Source of the DNA: Sclerurus mexicanus
Taxonomy: Eukaryota; Chordata; Aves; Passeriformes; Furnariidae
Assembly (NCBI GenBank): GCA_013396755.1
Contig: VWZF01005764.1
Span: 110,148-174,147, forward strand
Direction: 5' to 3'
Length of the DNA: 64,000 nucleotides
The notes beneath the pieces were generated by a model. It was not told the origin of the DNA. It did not search any database and saw nothing but the letters and a program-made list of their open reading frames with translations. The position numbers and the translations under genes were made by a program. Each line of letters begins with the position of its first letter. Position 1 is the stretch's first letter. Below, piece by piece: positions 34,509 to 47,127 of the stretch.

Positions 34509-37298
34509 GGTGGAACGTACTAGAAAAATCTGACCATTTAGCTGTAGAAGTTGTTCAGTGTGGAGCTGGGAATACCTTTCTGCTCCCTAAGTTACTGACA
34601 GCACAAATTTTTAAGTTTAAATAATAAGCAGAGAAAGTAAGAGTGTAGTAAGAATGTAGGGTGAAGAAACAAACAAAAAAATCTCCTTCCAGTGTCATAT
34701 GATTGGGGGGGGAAGCATGCCTAGACCTTTTAATTGTTTTATTTTAAAGGAATGCTGTTTGCTTACAGTTAAATGCTGCAAAAAGATGTTGTCAGATTTG
34801 GAGAGACTCCAGGACCTAGTTTTGAATTTCTTTCTGCGGGTTTTACTCTTATTTCTAATGTGAAGTAAAATGGGAAGCTTTATTTTGTAGCTTAGTGGAG
34901 CGAAACTGACCCACCTGGGAAGGAACTCTGCCTGGAAATAGAAGGAAAGCAGGACAATTCTGTCCTATCTAGAGTGTAATCAGTGTAGTTGTGCTTTTGG
35001 CTCTCAGGCTACTTCAGCAAGATTTTGGAGGGAAAGAGATGATAGAGAAATTTAGATCAGTAAATAGCTGTATTAATAAGATTTCAAATTCTTGAATATA
35101 GTTCAACCATTAAACAAATTTAAATCTCAACCCAGAAGCAAAACCCAACAAGAATGAGGGTTTTCTTTCCTCCTTAAAACTTGAGGCTTAGTTCTTCATA
35201 TCCAGTTTTTCAACAAGGAGTGTAAATCTGTGAATATGTATTCTTTGAGTACATTGCAAAGCCTTATTATCATGTGGATAGGATTTTAAGTTGTTTCCAT
35301 TTTTATCCATGATGAAGTATTCAGAGCCTGGGTGCTAACACAAGAGCCATAATAAAGTTAGCTTTATTTACATGCAAGTTACAGGGTATAAATTTCAAGT
35401 TAATTCATGCTGTTTTGCTGCATTAAGGTCTCTCCATCCTCTTTAGGATGCATGAGTATTTTTTGTTTCTTTAGACTGTAAATTTCCTTCTATATTTCAG
35501 ATGGCAGAGAATAGATGGAACTAGAGACAGGCACTTAGTTTGCTTCACGTGTGCAGATGGAGCACTGCTGAAACCAGTGCTATGCACCTCTCTGATTATG
35601 GCAATGATTTAGTGTTTTTTTTTTTTAGCACTAGTTTTCAGTATATCCACTCTGAATTCTCCCGCCTCAGGCTGTCCTCTTACACACCAGAAATGCACAT
35701 ATTTAAGTGAAACACAATAGCAAACACTTAGCAAATGCTGTGTAACCTGGTTCTGTAGCCTAGACTGCTGTATTTATTGCAGTGGCTGGTGTAGATGAGC
35801 TGAGGAAGCCTTGCTGTGTTGTGGGACTCACTGGCCTCATTGTGGTAAGCAGTGGGTGTCCATGGCAGGTCAAGGAATATGCCTCCCATGGGTGCTTTCT
35901 TGCCTACCTTCTTTCACTTTTTCCTCTCCCATCCCCATGTAAAAAGGGGATTGAACTCTTGATTCGAAGTGTTGCCTCCCACTTAAGGGAGGCACTGGAT
36001 AAGGGTGGAGTGGCTCCATTTTGATATGGAGAGGGGGATTTGATACATGGGAAGTTTAGATGCTGTGGATGGACCTGGGTCTTGCTGTCTTCAGCCACTG
36101 CCTTAGAAAGTGCTGTACTTGGGCAGGCTGATGTGAGACGTGATAACTGAGGAGTTCTGGTGTCCTGTGACCTGTGAAAGAGGCTGGACTCGTGGGTCAG
36201 TTTGTAGTATAAGTGGTTGCTGCCTGGTTATTGCAAACAAAGTAAAGCTGGACTTTTGAAACCTGTCTGACTTGCTACCGAAGGGTGCCACTGACACTGG
36301 GTATTCTTTTGTTATCCTCAATGCTCTAATTTAAAACAGCACTACAAAATGAAAGAGCCCAATATTTATTTACAGTTTAGGTACTCTCTTTCATTTAATA
36401 GTCTTTGTAATCTGTCCATTTAGAGTGGTATTTGTAGAATGTATTTATAGAAACTATTTTTTTTATTGCCTATTATGGCAGGAACCTGATTAAGTTCTAG
36501 CTCAGCTTTGGCCCTTCTCCCCTGCATAACCTCATGATACCCCTGTATACATCCTGAGTTGCTTGGCCCTGCTTCCAAAGGTCATAAGCTCTCCTTTTTA
36601 CCCTGAGTTTCAGCCAGGTCTGTGGGCTTCCCTGCTGACTTTTCTTTTGCCACATGAGAACTGGCTGGGGCTGCAGGAGCTCAAATAGGGCCAGAATCTT
36701 CCAACTTGTGTTTTGAATTTTCCAGGTTGTGTTTCTTTAAAACTTGAATTAATTTGAGCAGTCAGAAAATGCTAAAGCTTTAGCATAATGATGTGTGGGT
36801 GTGGTGCCAGGAACTGTTATTTCCCTTGAGAATATTTGTCATCCTTTGAATAAGATCAGAAATAGATTTGAGCGCTCGCTACTGTGAGTTTCTCTTCTCG
36901 GTGTTTATTTTATTCTTTTGTTAGATTCTGTTCACCTTATTGTTTCCTCCTCCTCCCAATACTTCTTACCACTTTTGCATGTTTAGTCTCCCTTTTGTCC
37001 TGTCTTCCTTGTGGGTTATGACCTGTCTTGGCCAGGAACTAGTGAGTTCCTGTAAGGGAAGTGGCATTGCTTGCTGTTCCTCCTGCACCTTGCACAGCCA
37101 GGCTCTGAGCTGCGGAGTGTGCTTGGAGGCATTGCTTTAAGGGATAAATAGTCTTGCCAGCTTTTTTTGTGTGTTTCTCATCTTCTAAAGATGATTCTAG
37201 CTTGAAAGAAAATCAAAACCAAACAAAAACCTCCAGAAACAGCTCTATACACTAAAAATAGGATATACACCCTCCCTGCCTCACCCCCACATCCTCAC

Positions 37299-37496
37299 TG
37301 AGCACTGATCGAGCCAGTTCAGGTGAGAGGCTTCCTCAAGAGTGATGCTGTAGATAACACCGGCTTCAGCATTCAAGGAGATGTGGAGGGTGCAGTCTCC
37401 ACTGGGAGTCTGTTGTAACATCTGAAACCTCCTCATCACCTGGGCTTTCTTAGGTACTGTGTCCACGAGGGAAATTTTACTCTCTACTTCTTTTAG
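37299..37496 (-). CDS. candidate symmetrical 198-base coding exon
   Basis: Read on the minus strand, CCTCTACTTTTTTCTTCCAG (ending 37497) is a textbook acceptor. The exon then reads 66 codons with no stop and ends at TGCTCA followed by GTGAGG (37299/37298), a consensus donor. A second consensus donor, GGGG followed by GTGAGG, lies 14 bases on (end 37285), just before a TGA in the same frame. The 198-base form enters and leaves in phase 0. The peptide is balanced and looks natural: a charged start (LKEVESKISLVD), a middle MRRFQMLQQTPSGDCTLHIS and an end HLNWLDQCS. I do not recognise the family. With 64 kb on two strands, a chance block of this quality is possible but less likely than for the shorter candidates. 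Confidence 0.33.
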
Positions 37497-38975
37497 CTGG
37501 AAGAAAAAAGTAGAGGGGCTTCTCTCAAGTTTGTTTTAATCTGCTCTGGAAAGTTAGTCTTAACCCCCATGTACATAGTTCAATCAGCAGTCGGGGCACA
37601 ATTCTGCTACATAAGCACAGAGAGTACCTTTTGAAATGTTGTGGGGTGTTAGAGATAACCTCCAAGGGTCAGCACATCTTAAGCAGGACCTGTAGGTTAT
37701 CCAGAACCTTCTGCAGGAGTCCCTAGAGCCCTGATGGGTTATCTTGGAGCATCTCAGGTGGAATATGAATGAGAAACTACATGGTTTCACCTGCTTTCTG
37801 CACACATTGGACATGCAGTTTCTGGATTGTGTGCTGATGGAGACAGCAAATATCTTCATTTGTATATTAGAATGAACTTGGAACAGCTTGGGTACCACAT
37901 AAGCAAAATTGAATCTCATCATCCATAGCTCATTTTTATTAACTTTGGTACTGATATCAGCATTTCATAAATGAGAACAGCATCTCATATCAAGCCATCT
38001 TTCTCTTCTGCTGCTCAGTTGATGGGATCTGGGTGGCAACAGGCCACTAACTCAAGACATAATTTTGGTTAATACTCCAGCTTTATTTTCCCTAAATCAG
38101 GAACTACCGTCAATATATACGTGTTTTTACTGGCCTTTTCTGTTTATGTAGGCACTTGTTTCTTGCCCGTGGCAGGCTGCTCTAAGAATTTTCTCCAGCA
38201 TCTGTACTCACAGTGTCTCTTAACTTTTTTGTTTGCTTGGGTTTTTCTTATGAGGAAAGAATAGCCTTTGTACTTAATTTCTGGCAGTATTGCTAAAATG
38301 TGAGCTTAATTTTTTGCTGGTAGGGAGCTACTTGTTTCCTGCCATGGTAGAATCCCTTGGTTTTATATATATCTCATTGGGTTTTTTTTTTTAATGTCCC
38401 AAAGGAATTTAGAATATGCAGCAGTTATTCATGTCCTATTTTTCTGTGCAATTGCAGCTTTGCAGCTTGTCAGTTTTTTTGTGTGCATGTAGATTCCAAA
38501 TACACTTTTTGTGTTGGTATTTTGAGAGAGGGAGTGTGTGTGTTTGCATTTGGCAGTCGGAATTTAGCAGACCTGTAAGAGGCTGGTTTGCATATCTGGA
38601 ATTGGAATGATTCCTTACATTACTACAATTCATTATCTGTAGGAAACCTGGAATGGTGGTGACAACTGCTATCCTACGTGGATAGGATAATGTGCTTTTG
38701 TTTAGCAATGTTCTCTGTTGTCTAGTCAGTAACTAATAGATGGAAGAACACTTCTGAACCATGTTTATTTAAATGTAAAAGCTTGCAACAATCGATGGAC
38801 ACACTTTAGCACAGAAGTCAGATCTGCAGCACCCAGCAGATGTAGCCATCTCCCAAGTAACATGAGAATACCAATAAATGAGCACAAATCCCTGAGAAAA
38901 TGATGTTGTGTTTGAGGGGATGTGTGTTATCTCCTTTTATCAGCCTCTGAGCTGCTGTTGTTGTGCTCTCTACAT

Positions 38976-39003
38976 GGGATTAGTAATAGTGGGATTAGTA
39001 ATA
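38976..39003 (+). repeat. 15-base tandem duplication carrying two GGATTA sites
   Basis: GGGATTAGTAATA occurs at 38976-38988 and 38991-39003, a period of 15. GGATTA (TAATCC on the other strand) is the core bound by OTX, CRX and PITX homeodomain proteins, so the pair would be a double site if functional. It may also be plain slippage. Confidence 0.6.
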
Positions 39004-41360
39004 ACATACTATAACCAGGCAAAGGGAAGGGGGATGCCACATTCTAAAGCTGCAGGGTGCCTCGAGGAGGTGTTTTGAGTGGTTAGGGGTCAGCTGTTTA
39101 GGCTATGTTTGGTGTGGGGATTTTTTTGAGGACAGAAAGGACAGCTGTTGCTGCTGACAGTTTTAATAAAAATCCTAATAGGCTCATTTTAAATGACCAA
39201 GTGTTCAGTCCTTCCCACTTCTCTTCAATGAGATGCTGCTGTTTTCTGCTTTCCCCAATGATTTGAGGAGGGAAGAGCTTGTTTCTTAAGGCTTTGTACT
39301 TGTCCCCTTTGCTCTTCACCTTGATCTTCGGGCAATTTCTTTAACTCACAGCTGAATCAATGGTAGCTGAGGCTCTCATATCTCTGTGCAGATGATTTGT
39401 GAAAGTGTCTCTCTGTTCACTGCTAAGCTTCTGCTTTTCGATCTTGTGTATTGGCTTATTTCTGTAAAAAGCAAATGTCTTCTCAGAGCAAATAGAGTGT
39501 TACAGAAATCTCAGCATCTTGTTTGGCTCAGGACCACACCAGACAGGTTATTTGGAGTTTTTTTCATTCCTCCAGGGTGTTTTCTTGTTCAGGCTCTTCT
39601 CTGTTAACCTGGTCTGATTAATATATATTAAGTAAATCTGTCTTCTCAGTCTCAGTCGTTACTCCTGTTGGTCCAGCCAAAACACTTTTACTAACCTACT
39701 TGCCCATGAAATTCAGGGTTTTTTTTTTTAGAAATCCCTTGTAAACTTCCTATCCTGTTATTGTATCTGATGGATACTTTTTGTCAGTCTTGAAAGCTAT
39801 ACACAGCTGTGACCCTCTCCATTTAGCGTCACTTGCTCAGCTTTCTGAGGTGTCTTGTCACTTCTGCTCTGGTACTTGCTTGTCAGATGGCTCATGATGC
39901 ATCTTTGTGCCGCCTTCTCTGTGGCTCCCTGTGTATTTATTTGTGACCTCCCTGCGTTCATCTACACAGGTCCCTTTCCTGTGCGCTTTCTGAGTTCTTC
40001 CTGAAGACCTGTATGTACCATGCTGCTCAGTGACCCAGGCTGACAGACGTACAAATTGCTGACTGTTCCCTGAATCAAGGTTCAGAAAAGTGTTTGGAAA
40101 ATGCTTGGCATCTCTATTTGCTGGCAGCACCCACAAAGCAATAATACTTGAAGTGGAAATCAGTCTGACTTCTTGGTACAACTTCTCCACTTGTAACTCC
40201 TGGCATGGATGGCTGAATCATCTTCATCTAAATAGACAGTCCTGTGAACAGATGGTAAATAATTTACGAAAAGTGAAGCTATGAGCAGGCCCAAGATTGA
40301 ACTTTGTGTCATATCTTTCTTACTGTCAGAGATGTAGACTTGCAGCTCTGAATCACAGCAGACTATACTCCATTTATAAGATGAATTTTAAATCATTTAA
40401 GGGTAAATGAGACAAAGCTGAATTTCTTGATTTAGGCTAATAACAGGCAATGATCCCCCAGAACAAAGGGCTGTGAAGGGACTGAAAAGCATTGCCAGAA
40501 ATTCATCTTCTGCCGCTACCCAGAAGGTCTAAAGTAATACCAAAGCCACTTGTCATTTTCACTTCAGCTGTTCCACTGACACGTTCAAACCCAGCACTAG
40601 ATGCTGTGTCAGAAAGTTTCTTGATGTTTGAGAAAACAGCACTAACTGTGAATCCGGGAAGACAGTGCAGGGGGAATACAATATTTTAGATTTAAGTGGC
40701 CATATTGGTAACTGTGTGCTTTAGGGTTGTTGAGCAAGAGTGATACATCTGTAAGCTTTGGTGATGGTCCCCACTGACCAGGATCACAGCACCTGCTGTA
40801 ATTCAGGAGAGAAGTGCAGGGCTCTGAAGTCACTGGGTATGTTACAAATATGTTCTGGTTACAATAAGGGACTGAAAGTACTAAATGACATTATTACTGA
40901 GTCTGTTATAGGCAACCTCATAGTCATGTGTCCAGATGTTTTGGTTGGTGTGCTCTGTGTGTTTTCCCTCCCCTCCCAGTTTACATAACAGTGATTCTCT
41001 CTAAACTGCTTTTGGGGAAACAGAGTATTAGTACTTGTTTGATATCATACTTCAGTATGTAGAGCACTGATTATCTTTCAGTGCTCGTGTGATTGTTTTG
41101 AAAGCAGAACCAAGATAAAAATGAAGGAATTCTTTGACAGTCAGCAGTGCATGTTTGCAGATACCCAACTGAAGGCTGCATTGCCTTGGTGCCACATTCC
41201 CAGTGTGCAAAACTGGTACCAGTCTTGCAGGGAGCCAGTGATCTGAGGCAGCATAACAGATCCTGGAGAAAAATAAAGCAAAAGAAAGAGGTACAGTGTG
41301 TTTTCTCCTGTCTTTTTGATCAGTCAAGTCTGTCCAGATGTTTTGTGTCTCCCACAGCAT

Positions 41361-41910
41361 TTAAGGTATTGGCTGGGAATAGCTGCCCAGTTGCTCCCTG
41401 CAGCAACTGTCTGTCAAAGGCTGTGCTGGCTGAGGGCTGCCTGAGCTCTTTTCGTAGAAAAATGAATGTATCGTTGCTGAAGTCAGCAAGCTGAATATTG
41501 ACTTTTTTGACTTGAAGTAGTCAGTGTTCTCTTGAATAATTCCCTGTTTTAGAAGAGACCACGATGGACCTTTGGAGGATTTTGCCACTGCTTTTCTCCT
41601 GATGTAGACAGTTTTTCCAGCTAAGATCTCATTTTTGCCAGTGTCTGTGGATTTGGTGACAAGACTTAGTGGAACCATTGCTTAACCAGTGCCTCATAGC
41701 ATAGCCTGCCAAGTCTGGCCATGCTGTGTATGAATACCTGCAGCTGCCCTGAGCAATTGCACTTTTGCTGACCCTGGGGTATATGTAAAATAGGGCATGT
41801 GTAACCCCTTGAACAAGAGCTTTCTTATTTACAGAGCCACAACGCTCCAGAGAAAAGAATAGTTGGTAATGTTTTCTAGAAACAAACTTAGTCCAAATGG
41901 TATCTGACAT
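41361..41910 (-). pseudogene. possible decayed coding fragment (two overlapping ATG frames)
   Basis: Read on the minus strand, one ATG frame runs 93 codons (41910-41629) and a second, in another phase, runs 105 codons (41678-41361) to a TAA. Together they keep 550 bases open with a switch of frame in the 50-base overlap, the pattern a frameshifted coding relic gives. The second frame has a natural-looking composition, including IIQENTDYFKSKKSIFSLL. No acceptor and donor pair fits, no poly-A tail is seen, and I cannot assign a family. A chance pair of frames remains the main alternative. Confidence 0.15.
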
Positions 41911-44900
41911 ACTATAGTCAGTCTTTAGCTCTAAGATGTAATCACAGAAGGCAGTTTCATGGTGATTGATATGTGAAAAGCCTGAGATTCAGTTGTGGAT
42001 TATACACTTTTTCTTAAAATTCTTTCATAAATATTCTTTGAACTTGCGCTTTTCAATAAAAGAAGTCAGTGGTAAGGCTGTTCTGCACTAGTGACAACAG
42101 TTCACTGGTCATGAAGGCAGACTTAGATTTCATGCAAACTGATGAGTAGAAATTTTGTTTGGAATATCAAAGTAATGGTAATGTAGAAGTTTTATCACAG
42201 TAATTGGTGATTTGATTATTTTTCTTGTCTTTGGTACAACTTGGATGTTTGTTCCTGCACAAAGAGAAAAAAGGTGTAGTTCTGCCAAATAAGAAGTTAC
42301 ATGATTCATTACAAGGATCCTTAACTTGCCTTATTAATTTTCAGGAGTAATTTGTGAAGTCTATTAAGCATGGTAGCCTTGCTGAAAACAGTGTGTGATC
42401 TGAAAATCACAAAAATTCTCAGAATTATTTCTGAGATGAGTGCTATCCTGTGCTAAAAATACGTCGTGCTGCTGCAATCATTTTGTAGCTGGATTCACTC
42501 CATCACACAAGCTCTTTATCTGAAATTGCTATAAGCCATAACATAAAGCTTTTTACTTGCTCACATCTAATTGAGGGAATATTTATTTGGTGCATATTAA
42601 ATTCAAACTGGCCTACTTCTGAAGGAATATTTATTACTTTAAATCTCAGTACTTTGAAGGGAGAAGTTTTAGAACAACTCTTATTCATATGACAAAGTTA
42701 ATTAGAAGCTTGTATTTTATCTCCTGTAATATTTGAAAGGAAGTAGTGTAGTGTTTGGCAAATAGGTGTAGTAAATCACAATTTGTTGACAAAATTAAAC
42801 TGTAAGTGAAAATTTAACTTTTATTGTGCACATTTTGAAACAGTTTACACGATACGTATGGAACTTCACAGACAAATCTGGTGTGTTATAGCTTAGAGCT
42901 TAGAACGCAACAACGTCTATTCTGGCTTTTACAGCTTTTCATGCATTATGGATACATTGGAAAATGGGGACATGTTCCCTGCTGTTGGCTTGGGGAAGCA
43001 GCATGGCTAACAATCTCTGTCTTTTTATAAACTCTTGGGTTTTATGCATATGGAACAATGTCAAGAACCAAGCTGTGCCTCAAATATTTATTAAATACAA
43101 ACCAACCCGTTAGCTCTCGCTGTGGCCATAAAGCCATGCTTGGGATTTCGGAGCGCATCCCGTGGCACGTGACCTGGCTTCTTCCACTGGGCACTTAGCA
43201 GCTCTCTGCAGTCACCTCCCCTACCACCCCCCTGCAGCAGTGCTCTGTGTGTGTTTTGAAGGGAAGCCATCTTCCAGTCAACTCTGCTCACTTGCTGATG
43301 CTAAAGATCAAACTTCTGTGCTGAAAATCAGCAGTGATGAGCAGCAATTGTTGGGCAGAGTCCATTGTAGTTATGTGCAGCAGATGTTTCAAAATAGGTG
43401 AGAGAAGTAGTTCATTGATCCTTACGTAACGTGGAAAACTTTGATGTTGTGCATCTGTGCAATTCTGTTTTTCTGAGCCTATTTGTGCCTTAGAGGGGGC
43501 TTTGCTTAGGACTTAGAACCCTTTGCTCTGTGATTACAGCTTCCCTCCACCCAACTAAGAGCTTTCAGCCTTCAGTGTACTCAGCCCCAAACAGTGCATT
43601 TGGGATGTCATGCATTCATGGCAGAATGGGCTTGGATGAAGGCGTGGCGTAGCTCATGTGAGGAGTTTGCTTTCAGATGGAACCCTTGTTAATGTTTTCT
43701 CTAATTCATTTATTTGCTTGTGATATCCCTAAAAATAGCTCAAGTCTAAAATGCATCCTTTGCCTCACTTGGAGTTCCTAAAGAAAAACCTTTTTTCACT
43801 TCTCTGGACAGAGCTCAGGCTTCAGTGTGAACACTCAGAGGGTTCTACTTTATCTAGTCATGTATAGGCTTATGTGTGCAACTCTATGTGTTTTTCACAA
43901 AGACTGCTTGTGCTTCAGCTTTCTGTGATGTGCACAAATGTCTGAGCTGTTGTGAAGTCCAAGCAAGTTACAGGTATGTGGTATCAGCTACTGACTTGCA
44001 CTGGGATGTTATGTCTTTGAGCCTGCCCAGGTGCAGCTGAGAAAACAGCAATACTCAGCTCCTTTTGTTCAAAATTATACGAAAGCTGTTTCAGGGTATT
44101 TAAAAGCACAAAAGCCAAGGCAGATCTTGATCCCCTTATGAACTAACATGGGCCAAGGAAAAGAACACATTGAGATAGTACCTGCTTAGGCCATCCAAAG
44201 TCTTGACCTCCTGTCAAAGAGCTCTGGAGTGGCTGGCAGAGGCACACCTTATGCCCTGAGTGCCTCCTAAATTATTTAGAGGTCATTAATATATGTTGGA
44301 AGTATTTGAGACTGTTTTTAAATATAAATGTAACAATTCTAAGTGTAATGGGAAATAGGGTATGAAGTCAAAGTAAAGGTTAAAGTATATGAAAAGCATT
44401 TTGGGGTAGAAAACGTCCAGGAAAACTGGGCACATGTGGGAGTCAGTAGCAGTCTTTGAGCCAGCCTGCTTTAATTTTTTGTTCCTGGGATTTCTTGAGT
44501 GCTTTTCTTCCTCTGGTTGGGTATTCTTGAATTTTACAGCGTAGTGATGCAGCTTACCAGCTACTAAAACATAGATTCCCGTCTCTTGATGTATCATCAA
44601 GAAGAATTTTCTTAAATGCTAAGAAACATATGCTTACAGAAGTAGCCTATCACAAAGTAACTGGAAGGCAAATGCCATACAATACGTTCTGCATCTTTAA
44701 CTGTGTATCTACTGGAGAAATGGATCTGCTGGTGAAATAGATAAACCAACAAGAAATTCAAGGTGCTGTTGGTTCTTTGGCTTTTTTTGCTACTTATCTT
44801 AAAGTCCTGGTTGAAATCAACCTCAGAATATTATGGAAAAGGGAGCAGTAATATGGCTCAGTGATCTCTGCAGGTGGCCAGGGAAATGCTCTTGAACCAG

Positions 44901-46971
44901 CCTAAGCTGCTGTGTAAATCAATGAAGAAGCACCCTCTGAAAGTTGCTAATATCAGTATTAGATGTTTGGTACAGGTTTTTATGTAGTTTGAGAACCGGG
45001 GTTGGATATCTCTTTTCTGAGTAAACACTGGCCATTAACTAGATGGGAAGCAAACACAGGGAGAGTAGACTTACTGTGAAAGTATAGAAATAGCATCTGG
45101 TTGATAGGCCTAAGTGAAAAAAACACTGATGTTCCTGAGAGTGTTACAGACTTAAGATGCTGAATGCATGGAGTTCACTGACCTTGTACTTTAACTGCTG
45201 ACTATCTTTAGCCCTGTCAGTAGTTACAACCCACTGCCCTCCAGGTGCTTATTTTTCAAGTAAGACATTGTCCTCAGCTCTTGTTACATCCTGCTTGTTA
45301 AGGAACTTTGTTTTCACTTTGTTGGAACTTGAGAACATGACAAGCTTGTTGTGTGACTGGGTCCTTCGAGTTAACAGTGAAGTCAAAAGTTTCAGAAATA
45401 TAAATAATTAAAAATTTATCTTGATTCCAAATAAACATCAGTCACTGCTAGAGACAGTATGGGACTCTGAAATGTGGATGTGTTCCTGGAGCACTGTGAA
45501 ACAGAATGTGACTGGGGATTGAAGTCATGCGAGTGGAAGCTCTTGAATATTCTGCCAACAGTAGCTTGGGTTTTTTTTAACATAGTGTCACTTGCACAGA
45601 AGTTGCTTCTCCATCAAGTTGCAGAAGGTATTTGAGGTGAAGGGAATGAGGGAATGTTAGAGTAGATGTTATATCAATGCTATAGCACATTATGGCTTTA
45701 ACCTTTTCTAAAAAAAATTTACTCACTAGAAGGTCTGCTCAGGACATGGTTCAGACATTCCTTTGAGAAAACTGGGAGATTAAAAAGGCTTGATTCCCGT
45801 GGAACAGCTCTGTTTCTCAAAATGCCTTCAGCCAGGGATGGGGAGTGTGTTTGCAGACAGATGTGTTAGGCTGAGCTCTAACAGATAGCTGTGATCGTGA
45901 AGTTAATGCAGTGGATTATTGGCTGAAGTGAGTAAATCCAGTTTGGCCAACACGGCTGTACAGACTCTGGTCCAGGCAAGCTGGTATGTGGCTGCAAAAG
46001 GCTCTGTGAACCACCTGTGGGGAAGAACAGCCTTCCCTGCTGCTTCCTCATCTCCTGTTTTGGGAACTGCTGCCTGTACAGAGTGCTGCATGGTGAAACT
46101 CAGCAGCAACACAGCAGGACCTGCCAGGACAGCACACCGGGTTGTACAAAGAGCAGAAGAGCTTGCAAAGGTGTGTACTGGTACCTCCCGAGATTCAGCG
46201 ACGGGCTGCACTAGGAACAGGCAGGCTGTGACTCCTTCGCCCTCCTAGGAATATATGGTACTCCAGAAATCTTGCTGTCTTTGATGGGATTATTTGTGAT
46301 GCAAGGTAGTATGTAACACAAGTAAGGGACATCACAATCTGTCTCTTTAAATTAGCAATCTGTTACAAAGATCAAATTAAAATTAAGGTCAGACTTCCTT
46401 TCTCCCATGCACGTATTTGGCTGACATGCAAGTCAACAAGAGTTCTGTGTGCGACTCAAGATGCAATTTGGCCCTAAATTAATTTCATTAGTAAAACTGA
46501 AACTCAAACATGGTGTGAATGAGACATCTGTTAGTCTGCTGATTCATGTCTAAAGAGAAATGTCATAAAGGATTTTTAGAATGCGACGCTGCATATGAGG
46601 CAGCTGCACTGACGTTGCAGATCAGTCAGTTTCAAATGAAGTCTTAAACAGTAAACACTTCTGTGAACCTTTTTGTTGTGAATGTATGCCTTGGAAAATA
46701 TGGAGAAATTAATGCGTAACAGTGAAAATGAGATAGGAATGCATTGAAAAAAAGCATGGAAGCTTCCCACTAGTGCTGAACCATCAAGTGAGTTGTCGCT
46801 GTCCCTGTTACTTAACTCCCCTTGAATCCTCCTGGTGCTTTCTTCTTCCACCACTGTGAAGAGAAGGACTCTATCTCGGTGTGGCAGCACACAGTAGTAA
46901 GAAAATCACATACCTGGGAAAGGTTAGCTTAAAATGATAGTCTATTATCCTTGTTTGAGCTGGTGTTTCCT

Positions 46972-47127
46972 CACAGAATGCTTGGGGGTTGGAGCGTGCC
47001 TCTAGTCCAACCCCACTGCTAAAGCACGGCCACTTAGAGCACAGGATCTCGTCCAGGTGGATTTTGCATATCTCCAGAGAAGAAGACTCCACAACATCTC
47101 TGGACAGGCTGTTCCAGTGCTTTGATC
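46972..47127 (-). mobile_element. CR1 LINE 3' fragment, minus strand
   Basis: This is the clearest repeat in the window. In plus reading it gives, in order, CACAGAAT, GGGTTGGAGCGTGCCTC, TAGTCCAACCCC, CTGCTAAAGCA, GGATCTCGTCCAGGTGG, a TTTTGCATATCTCCAGAGAAG block, GACTCCACAACATCTCTGG and CAGGCTGTTCCAGTGCTTTG. This is the well-known reverse complement of the avian CR1 3' untranslated region. The 3' end lies at 46972 and the copy is 5'-truncated near 47127. Divergence is moderate. CR1 of this type is the main reason for calling the host avian. Confidence 0.92.

Larger units (their letters stand above)
29061..37298. other. intron-like or intergenic DNA
   Basis: Mostly AT-leaning non-coding DNA. 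A GC-richer patch at 29226-29720 is open on both strands for over 110 codons without splice signals. A (GT)7 lies at 30211-30224. A possible short terminal exon (32482) and a block open on both strands (33786-34508) are listed separately. Confidence 0.45.
37497..46971. other. intron-like or intergenic DNA
   Basis: AT-leaning non-coding DNA. It contains a duplicated GGATTA motif at 38976-39003 and two overlapping minus-strand ATG frames at 41361-41910. An AT-rich candidate element lies near 42480-42700 (TCTAATTGAGG, repeated GGAATATTTATT). No RNA gene or repeat family is recognised. Confidence 0.45.

Noticed and set aside
37584..37922. 112-codon minus-strand frame just upstream of the 198-base exon candidate
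   Set aside because: It has no acceptor and only a moderate internal donor (AAGCAG followed by GTGAAA). Its phase is unsupported and its composition is Cys/Ser-rich as in chance frames.
45903..46248. About 100-codon frames on both strands
   Set aside because: The plus frame starts at CTG, and there are no splice sites and no recognisable domain. It is consistent with a GC-richer patch.
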